From Desulfonauticus sp. (GTDB taxonomy: Bacteria; Desulfobacterota; Desulfovibrionia; Desulfovibrionales; Desulfonatronovibrionaceae): 50,889 nt of DNA. Below, one piece after another: positions 45,305 through 50,889 of the stretch. A model generated the notes under the pieces. That model did not search any database, had not been told where the DNA came from, and saw only the letters and a list, made by a program, of their open reading frames with translations. Where the stretch lies: positions 1 through 50,889 of the forward strand of contig JAUZRP010000053.1 in NCBI GenBank assembly GCA_030950395.1. Direction: 5' to 3'. A program made the position numbers and the translations under genes. Each line of letters starts with the position of its first letter. Within the stretch, counting starts at the first letter, position 1.

Positions 45305-45352
45305 CTAGTGTTAAGCAGAAAGGATTGCATTTAAATAGAGACTTAACGCTAA
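45305..45352. promoter_or_regulatory. Inverted pair of 11-bp motifs upstream of the DUF1385 gene
   Basis: CTAGTGTTAAG at 45305-45315 and CTTAACGCTAA at 45342-45352 form an inverted pair with two mismatches and a 26-base spacer, like the pair at 43780-43830. The near copy ends 52 bases before the DUF1385 start codon. Confidence 0.45.
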
Positions 45353-45404
45353 GAGGGGTTATTTAAATCTAAATTGTAAAAACTCAGGTTAGGGTCAACG
45401 ATCT

Positions 45405-46322
45405 ATGTCTAAAGAATTAGTAGGCGGTCAGGCTGTTATAGAAGGCGTTATGATGCGCTTTCAGGATACTTTATCTATTGCCGTTAGAACTCCCAGGGGA
45501 GATATCCTCGTGCATACCAGAGATTGGTGGCGTTTGACCCAAAAAGACTGGCAAAAAAGAAAGTTTATTCGGGGTTTTTTTGTGTTATTGGAAACACTAG
45601 TAAACGGCATCAAAGCTCTTAATTTTTCGGCCCAACACGCTTTGGACGAAGAAGAAGAGATGAGCCCTCGGGCTATATTTTTTAGTATGGTGCTAGCTAT
45701 TGGCTTTGCCATCTTGTTGTTTGTAGTTTTACCTCATCTTTTTTCCATTTTTTTAAATAAAGAAGGTCTGTGTGGGAATATAAATTCTCTTTCTTTTCAT
45801 CTCTGGGATGGGGTAGCCAAGTTTGTTTTGTTTTTGGCTTATGTTATAACTATTTCCTTTATTCCAGACATAAGACGGGTCTTTGAGTATCATGGAGCAG
45901 AGCACAAAACCATTTATGCCTATGAAAATGCTTTAGACTTGACTTACGACAACATAAAACCATTTAGCCGTCTTCACCCTAGATGTGGCACGTCTTTCTT
46001 ACTATTCGTCTTGGCCATTTCTATTTTAATATTTTCTATTGTGGTGCCTTTAACTCTGCAGGCAATTAATGTTTCTAATTTCTGGCTAAAGCATGTTATT
46101 GCTTTAGGTCTTAAAATTCTTTTAATGATTCCTATTAGCGGTCTTGCTTACGAACTAATTAAGATTGCAGGAAAAAATGAAAATTCCTTGTGGTGTAAAA
46201 TACTTTGTTTGCCAGGACTTTTTTTTCAGCTCTTCACCACCAAAGAACCGGATGAAAAACAGGTAGAAGTTGCTATTGCAGCCTTAAAAGGAGCTATACA
46301 ACGAGGGGAACATGTTAGCTAA
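45405..46322 (+). CDS. DUF1385 family membrane protein
   Basis: A 305-residue inner-membrane protein of the DUF1385 family (similar to B. subtilis YqhQ). The N-terminus [12 protein letters not shown] is the family hallmark, and four or five hydrophobic helices (about 100-125, 140-160, 200-225, 235-255) follow. [16 protein letters not shown] and [12 protein letters not shown] are conserved polar stretches with His, Glu and Cys that look like a metal or active site. Its biochemical role is unknown. It is commonly found beside prfA and rpmE, as here, and overlaps prfA by 11 bases. Confidence 0.93.
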   Translation: MSKELVGGQAVIEGVMMRFQDTLSIAVRTPRGDILVHTRDWWRLTQKDWQKRKFIRGFFVLLETLVNGIKALNFSAQHALDEEEEMSPRAIFFSMVLAIGFAILLFVVLPHLFSIFLNKEGLCGNINSLSFHLWDGVAKFVLFLAYVITISFIPDIRRVFEYHGAEHKTIYAYENALDLTYDNIKPFSRLHPRCGTSFLLFVLAISILIFSIVVPLTLQAINVSNFWLKHVIALGLKILLMIPISGLAYELIKIAGKNENSLWCKILCLPGLFFQLFTTKEPDEKQVEVAIAALKGAIQRGEHVS

Positions 46323-47382
46323 ACTAGAATCTCTTGAACGCAAGTTTTTGGATTTAGAAAAAGAGTTAAGTTCACCTGAAATTTTTCAAAATCAGGAAAA
46401 GTATAAAAAGCTCTCCAAGGCCCATGCAGAGCTTCAGGAAATCGTCCAAACCTACCGTGAATACAAAACAGTTTTAGATCAACTCCAGGAAAGCCAAGAG
46501 CTTTTAAAAGATGGCGATCCTGAAATAAAAAAATTAGCTGAGGAAGAAATTAAAAACTTAAAAACATCTAAATCAGATCTGGAGCAACGATTAAAAATAC
46601 TTTTAATACCAAAAGATCCTCTAGACGAAAAAAACATTATCTTAGAAATACGCGCAGGCACAGGCGGAGAAGAAGCAGCCCTATTTGCTGCCGATTTATT
46701 CAGGATGTACTCCAGATATGCGGAAAATAAAGGCTGGAAAGTAGAAATAATGGAAGCCCACGAAACAGGTACCGGAGGCTTTAAAGAAGTTATTGCCAAT
46801 ATTTCAGGCAAACAGGTTTATAGCAGGTTAAAATTTGAATCCGGTGTCCATAGGGTACAAAGAGTGCCCGCAACAGAATCCCAGGGACGAATTCACACCT
46901 CAGCAGTAACTGTGGCTATCTTGCCAGAAGCAGAGGAAGTGGACGTCCACATAGAACCCAATGAATTACGAATTGATGTGTTCAGGTCTTCTGGTCCTGG
47001 AGGACAAAGTGTTAATACCACAGACTCAGCAGTCAGAATTACGCATCTTCCCACTGGTCTTGTGGTCACCTGCCAAGATGAAAAATCCCAACACAAAAAT
47101 AAAGCCAAAGCCCTAAAAGTGTTAAGAGCCCGTTTGCTCCAGCTAAAACAAGAAGAACAAAAAAAAGAACTCGACCAAAGCAGAAGAGCCCAAGTAGGTA
47201 GCGGAGATAGGTCCGAACGTATCAGGACCTACAACTTTCCTCAAGGAAGAGTAACAGACCACAGGATTAATCTAACTATTTACAATCTTGATGCCGTGTT
47301 AGAGGGAGAACTAGACCAAGTAATAGATCCCCTAATCCAACACTTTCAAACAGAAGCCTTACAAAAAGAAGCATCCCTGTAG
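46312..47382 (+). CDS. prfA: Peptide chain release factor 1
   Basis: A 356-residue class I release factor that ends translation at UAA and UAG. The domain 3 GGQ loop is in [17 protein letters not shown] (about 223-239). The anticodon-like PxT tripeptide appears as [10 protein letters not shown] (P-A-T), which marks RF1 rather than RF2 (SPF). The [11 protein letters not shown] block is also typical. The ATG lies within the end of the DUF1385 gene. It is followed 9 bases later by prmC, which methylates the GGQ glutamine of this protein. Confidence 0.97.
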   Translation: MLAKLESLERKFLDLEKELSSPEIFQNQEKYKKLSKAHAELQEIVQTYREYKTVLDQLQESQELLKDGDPEIKKLAEEEIKNLKTSKSDLEQRLKILLIPKDPLDEKNIILEIRAGTGGEEAALFAADLFRMYSRYAENKGWKVEIMEAHETGTGGFKEVIANISGKQVYSRLKFESGVHRVQRVPATESQGRIHTSAVTVAILPEAEEVDVHIEPNELRIDVFRSSGPGGQSVNTTDSAVRITHLPTGLVVTCQDEKSQHKNKAKALKVLRARLLQLKQEEQKKELDQSRRAQVGSGDRSERIRTYNFPQGRVTDHRINLTIYNLDAVLEGELDQVIDPLIQHFQTEALQKEASL

Positions 47383-47391
47383 TAAATTGAT

Positions 47392-48234
47392 GTGACCTAT
47401 AGAGAAGCCTTAACTTACGCCAGTACTTTATTAAAACAGGCCAATATTCCAAACCCTGCCCTAGAGGCAAGCCTGCTTTTAGGCTTTGTTTTAAACCAAT
47501 CCAAAGAATACATCTACACCCATCCATTCCACACCTTATCCCCAGAGCAAAAACAAACCTTATGCTCTTTGATCCAAAAAAGAATCCAAAAAACACCTCT
47601 TGCTTATTTGCTTGGTTCCAAAGAATTTTACGGCCTTAATTTTAAAATAAATCCACACGTGCTCATACCTCGTCCAGAAACAGAGTTGATTGTGGAGGAG
47701 GTAAAAAAACATTTTCTCCCCACCCAAAATTTTATCTTTTGTGATTTGGGATGCGGAAGTGGATGTATAGGTCTAACCATTGCCAAAGAATTTCCAAATT
47801 CTAAAGGTGTGCTGCTAGACATTTCCAAACAGGCTTTACAATTGGCTAAAAATAATTCCCTGAGCCTAAATTTAAAAAACCACATCTTATTTGTGCAGTC
47901 AAACCTAAAAAAAATTGCTTTTCGCAAACCTTTTGACCTCATCGTAAGCAATCCTCCTTATATTGCTACAAAAGAACAACATGCTTTGCCTGAAGACGTA
48001 AGACTCTTTGAACCTCGTCTAGCTCTATTGGCAGGAAAAACAGGTCTGTTATTTTATCCATTTTTAAAAAAATTAGTAAAAAAACACTTAAAACCAGGAG
48101 GTATCTTTGTGGCTGAGTTTGGATCTGGACAAACCCAGGCTATTCAAAAAATGTTTTCAAATTTTGCTAACCTCTCCATTATTAAAGATCTAGCCAACAA
48201 AGATAGGCTCGTACTCATCCAAAAATCGATCTAA
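47392..48234 (+). CDS. prmC: Release factor glutamine methyltransferase
   Basis: A 280-residue SAM-dependent enzyme that methylates the GGQ glutamine of release factors. The SAM-binding motif is DLGCGSGCIGLTIA (about 119-132) and the catalytic motif is NPPY in IVSNPPYIATKEQ (about 183-195). The N-terminal helical domain (1-90) is the release-factor-binding part. The start is a GTG, because the ATG one base away in another frame stops at once; no ribosome binding site is obvious, so it is probably coupled to prfA, whose stop is 9 bases upstream. Confidence 0.96.
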   Translation: MTYREALTYASTLLKQANIPNPALEASLLLGFVLNQSKEYIYTHPFHTLSPEQKQTLCSLIQKRIQKTPLAYLLGSKEFYGLNFKINPHVLIPRPETELIVEEVKKHFLPTQNFIFCDLGCGSGCIGLTIAKEFPNSKGVLLDISKQALQLAKNNSLSLNLKNHILFVQSNLKKIAFRKPFDLIVSNPPYIATKEQHALPEDVRLFEPRLALLAGKTGLLFYPFLKKLVKKHLKPGGIFVAEFGSGQTQAIQKMFSNFANLSIIKDLANKDRLVLIQKSI

Positions 48235-48396
48235 ACAAAGGAAAGAAAAATACCTAAACATTTCAAAAAAACAACAAATTCAAAAAAAAACAACAAACCT
48301 TTTAATTCAAACAGAGTAAAAGTCTTTTTATATCAACATGTTACAGTAGGCATATTTTTTGAATAAGGAGGAAACAAAAATTTTAAGGAGTTACTG

Positions 48397-49317
48397 GTGA
48401 GACAAAAAACCTTAAAAAAAGAAATAAAATGCACAGGCATTGGTTTACATAAAGGGGAAAAAGTCCATTTAACCTTAAAGCCAGCCCCAGAAGACCATGG
48501 TATTGTTTTTTGGATAAAACAATACCACCAAACTTTTGTGCTCAAACTCACTCCCTCTGCTGTTACTGAAACCACTTTAGCCACTTCTATTGCCAAAGAC
48601 AACGTTCAATTGGCCACGGTAGAGCATCTTTTGGCAGCTATTCAAGGGTTAGAAATTGACAATTTAATTATAGAAGTAGAAGGGGATGAAGTGCCTATTA
48701 TGGATGGCAGTGCCACTTCCTTTGTATTTTTAATGCGTTCCGTGGGTATCAAAAAACAAAGTGCTCCCAAAAAAGTCCTGGCTCTAAAAAAAGAGGTAAA
48801 TTTTAAAGATGGTAAGAAAAGAATTTTGGCCCGTCCCTATCCAGGCCTAAAAATTAAATATCACATTGAGTTTCCTCATCCTTTGATCGGCAAACAAACC
48901 TTTGTTTATGAAAATTCTCCTGAAAACTTCATAAAACAACTGGCCAAAGCCAGAACTTTTGGATTTTTAAAACAAGTAGAATTATTACACCAATTAGGCA
49001 AGGCCAAAGGTGGCTCTTTGGACAATGCCATTGTGTTAGACGAATACGGAGTGATTAATGCTGAAGGGCTGCGCTTCAAAGATGAATTTGTCCGTCATAA
49101 AATTTTAGATTTTCTAGGAGATATCCTTTTAATTGGTTTACCCTTACAAGGTTATTTTGAAGTGTACTGTTCTGGACATAAATTTAATAATGAGTTTATA
49201 CGTTTTTTAAATTCGAACCGGGATCTTTATCTAGAAGAAAAAGTACTCCAGGACCTTATTCCTGTCCCCACAAAGCAGGAAAAATGGCTCAAGGCCAAAG
49301 AACCTGCTTTAGCTTAA
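48397..49317 (+). CDS. lpxC: UDP-3-O-acyl-N-acetylglucosamine deacetylase
   Basis: A 306-residue zinc amidase that commits UDP-acyl-GlcNAc to lipid A synthesis in the cytoplasm. The N-terminus has KCTGIGLHKGEKV. Zinc ligands are the His in TVEHLLAA (about 79) and the His and Asp in RHKILDFLGD (about 232-241). The catalytic His is in GHKFNNEF. PIMDGSA is also characteristic. The GTG start has AAGGAG upstream; a second AAGGAGG lies 24 bases earlier. It shows the organism makes lipid A, as a Gram-negative with an LPS outer membrane. Confidence 0.96.
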   Translation: MRQKTLKKEIKCTGIGLHKGEKVHLTLKPAPEDHGIVFWIKQYHQTFVLKLTPSAVTETTLATSIAKDNVQLATVEHLLAAIQGLEIDNLIIEVEGDEVPIMDGSATSFVFLMRSVGIKKQSAPKKVLALKKEVNFKDGKKRILARPYPGLKIKYHIEFPHPLIGKQTFVYENSPENFIKQLAKARTFGFLKQVELLHQLGKAKGGSLDNAIVLDEYGVINAEGLRFKDEFVRHKILDFLGDILLIGLPLQGYFEVYCSGHKFNNEFIRFLNSNRDLYLEEKVLQDLIPVPTKQEKWLKAKEPALA

Positions 49318-49332
49318 ACCACCTAAACATAC

Positions 49333-49362
49333 AAAGGGGCAGCTAAAATACTGCCCCCTTTT
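49333..49362 (+). terminator. Intrinsic terminator after lpxC
   Basis: GGGGCAG (49336-49342) pairs with CTGCCCC (49351-49357) around an 8-base loop, followed by CTTTT. It lies 18 bases past the lpxC stop and ends the prfA-prmC-lpxC transcript. Confidence 0.8.
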
Positions 49363-49400
49363 ATTAACTCCGCCCTTAACAACCACTAATTACAAATTTG

Positions 49401-50528
49401 CTATTTAGCGAGCTCTCTATTTTTTATTATAATCCAAGCACCTATTAAAGCAGTAAATGGAGCGGTTAATACCAAACCAAAGCTTCCTGCAATGGTTTTT
49501 ATAATCTCTGCAGATACATAAACCAAATTTAACATATTAAAAACAGGCACTCCCTGAGCCATAAAAAACATAAGCATAGTAAGATACCCCCCACAATAAG
49601 CGAGCAGCAACGTAGTAACCATGGTTCCAAATACGGCTCGTCCCACCCTAAGCCCGGATAAAGCTAATTGCCAGTATCTAATCTCAGGTTTTTTACAAAA
49701 AATTTCTTCCATGCTAGCTGCTATATCCATTGCAATATCCATAACAGCACCAGATGCTGCCAAAAAAATAGTTCCGATAAATATTTCTGTAAGTCGTAAA
49801 TGAGCAAAACCTGCATACAAAAGAGGCTCAGAAAAGGGCATCACTGCCCCGTGTATTTTGGCCTTGTGCGTAATCCACAAAGCAAGCACACAAGTAGTGG
49901 CAATACCTAAAAGCGAACCTAAAAAAGCAGCCAATCCTTTTCGGGTAGGACCTGCGACCAAAAAAACAATACTTGTTGTTAAGATAATCACTACCCCCAG
50001 AGAAAGCAAAATAGGATTTACTCCATCAAGAATATAAGGAATAAGTATCTTCCCCAAAACTAGAGCAGAAAACACAAACGACAGCAAGGCCTTAACTCCC
50101 ACCCAACCACCAAATAAAACTACAGACAAAGCAAACGCTAAAAAGAGATACAATTCCAAATCAATGCGGTAAATATCTTGGGGATTAATGTAAACAATTT
50201 CATTATTATGATTCAAAGAAATAACTACCAAGGCCAAATCACCGGGTTGAAATATTTTATCTCTATCCACATAACCCATTAGTTGATTAGTAGCTTTAAA
50301 AATTTTTCCTTTATAGGGACCATTTAAAATTTTCAAAACTACTTCCTGGGTACCTATCTTAATGATGCCTTTTTGATGAATATCTGAATTATCTACTTTT
50401 AACACTTCCCCTTTACAACGAATTGCCTTTTGAGATGTAGCCCTTATTTCATACTTATTAGGCCAAAAATAAAGCACCACACATAAAATAGCAAAAAATA
50501 AGGCTACATACTTATCTTTTTTGGGCAT
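49401..50528 (-). CDS. YibE/F family membrane protein
   Basis: A 375-residue inner-membrane protein. After an N-terminal helix (about 6-24) comes an extracytoplasmic beta-rich domain (about 40-130) and then seven or eight transmembrane helices. The region AASGAVMDIAMDIAASMEE is diagnostic of the YibE/F family, and GLRVGRAVFGTMVTTLLLAY follows. The function is not established; transport or lipid roles have been suggested. I start at the ATG at 50528 (MPKKDK), which has GGAG nine bases upstream; an in-frame TTG five codons earlier overlaps that site. It converges with lpxC. Confidence 0.9.
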   Translation of the reverse strand: MPKKDKYVALFFAILCVVLYFWPNKYEIRATSQKAIRCKGEVLKVDNSDIHQKGIIKIGTQEVVLKILNGPYKGKIFKATNQLMGYVDRDKIFQPGDLALVVISLNHNNEIVYINPQDIYRIDLELYLFLAFALSVVLFGGWVGVKALLSFVFSALVLGKILIPYILDGVNPILLSLGVVIILTTSIVFLVAGPTRKGLAAFLGSLLGIATTCVLALWITHKAKIHGAVMPFSEPLLYAGFAHLRLTEIFIGTIFLAASGAVMDIAMDIAASMEEIFCKKPEIRYWQLALSGLRVGRAVFGTMVTTLLLAYCGGYLTMLMFFMAQGVPVFNMLNLVYVSAEIIKTIAGSFGLVLTAPFTALIGAWIIIKNRELAK

Positions 50529-50570
50529 ACAATTTCTCTCCAAATAAAATTATAATTAAAGAGGAGGGGC

Positions 50571-50593
50571 GGGAAGGCCCAGAAAGCCTTCCC
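50571..50593 (-). terminator. Hairpin after the alkaline phosphatase gene
   Basis: GGGAAGGC and GCCTTCCC form a perfect 8-bp stem with a 7-base loop, 6 bases past the stop of the minus-strand alkaline phosphatase gene. The downstream T run is poor (CCTCTTT), so termination may be partial, allowing read-through into the YibE/F gene. Confidence 0.5.
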
Positions 50594-50599
50594 TGAAAA

Positions 50600-50889
50600 T
50601 TAATTGAGAGCCAATGCGATATGTTTAGTACGGGGGGACTCTACAAAATATACTTTGGGCTTAATTCCCATAACCTGCATAATTTTTTTGGCAATATCTG
50701 TATTGTCATAATAGCCATTAAATAAATTAGCACCTACACCTATAGCTGAAGTAGGAACAGGAACACCAGTGTGTTTGTAAGAAGTCCATCCTATTCCTGC
50801 TTTATTATTTAAAAGATGAGTTATAGTTACAGTTAACGGATCGTATCCTCCATACAAAAGATACGTTTGAGGATCGTGTTTATCAATAT
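50600..50889 (-). CDS. Alkaline phosphatase, C-terminal part (cut by the window edge)
   Basis: An open frame runs to the end of the window without a start; about 96 residues are visible. KHTGVPVPTSAIGVGAN (His metal ligand in HTG, then the VP-A-G-GA block) followed by FNGYYDNTDIAKKI is the C-terminal active-site region of PhoA-type alkaline phosphatases. The upstream codons (…DPQTYLLYGGYD) continue the frame, so the gene extends beyond 50889. The enzyme would release phosphate outside the cytoplasm; its signal peptide lies outside the window. Confidence 0.85.
   Translation of the reverse strand, partial: IDKHDPQTYLLYGGYDPLTVTITHLLNNKAGIGWTSYKHTGVPVPTSAIGVGANLFNGYYDNTDIAKKIMQVMGIKPKVYFVESPRTKHIALALN

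Overview
This AT-rich window looks like chromosomal DNA of an anaerobic, selenocysteine-using deltaproteobacterium, most likely of the order Desulfovibrionales (sulfate reducers). The placement is an inference. It rests on the gene orders ftsH-folP-glmM-galU, ileS-lspA-lgt, rpmE-DUF1385-prfA-prmC-lpxC and argF-argG-argH, on a sulfate-reducer-type lactate oxidation cluster with a LutB-LutA fusion, and on a tRNA-Sec gene. No phage, insertion sequence, integrase or CRISPR array was seen.

Layout. (1) 0.5-4.9 kb, plus strand: a five-gene unit coding for a secreted DUF2202 ferritin-like protein, a LolD/MacB-type ATPase, its FtsX-type permease, a LolA-like periplasmic carrier and an outer-membrane beta-barrel. 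Together these could form an envelope-spanning export or lipid-transfer device. (2) 4.9-21.5 kb, minus strand: asnS, priA, an unknown exported protein, galU, glmM, folP, ftsH, then argH, argG, argF and a two-unit M16 peptidase. The tRNA-Sec gene selC lies on the opposite strand and overlaps the 3' end of argH by 16 bases. (3) 21.8-33.9 kb, minus strand: a PilZ protein, a DctPQM TRAP transporter, a four-gene lactate/2-hydroxyacid oxidation operon (lutB-lutA fusion, lutC, a GlcF-like protein, a GlcD-like protein), a FadR-type GntR regulator and an orphan kinase-like ATPase. The promoter of the operon holds a 17-bp PdhR/LldR-type operator exactly between its -35 and -10 boxes. (4) 33.3-39.7 kb, minus strand: ileS, lspA, lgt, a PLDc_N-like membrane protein, a CpoB/YbgF-like lipoprotein, a NIL-domain ferredoxin and a second PilZ protein. 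(5) 40-50.9 kb: a PHP-glycosyltransferase fusion (plus), PIN-PhoH ATPase and glycerophosphodiesterase (minus), rpmE, DUF1385, prfA, prmC and lpxC (plus), then a YibE/F membrane protein and the 3' end of an alkaline phosphatase gene (minus).

How it fits together: imported lactate (TRAP) would be oxidised to pyruvate by the GlcD/GlcF and Lut proteins, with electrons passed to the quinone or redox pool, and the FadR-type regulator would sense the substrate. Much of the rest is housekeeping: cell-wall and LPS precursors (glmM, galU, lpxC), lipoprotein processing (lgt, lspA), translation (asnS, ileS, rpmE, prfA, prmC), replication restart (priA) and arginine synthesis.

The most interesting unexplained signals are an 11-bp motif (CTTAACGCTAA) found upstream of three genes between 39.9 and 45.4 kb, twice as half of an inverted pair; the selC/argH overlap; the lactate operon operator; and a family of hairpins and degenerate repeats in intergenic DNA.
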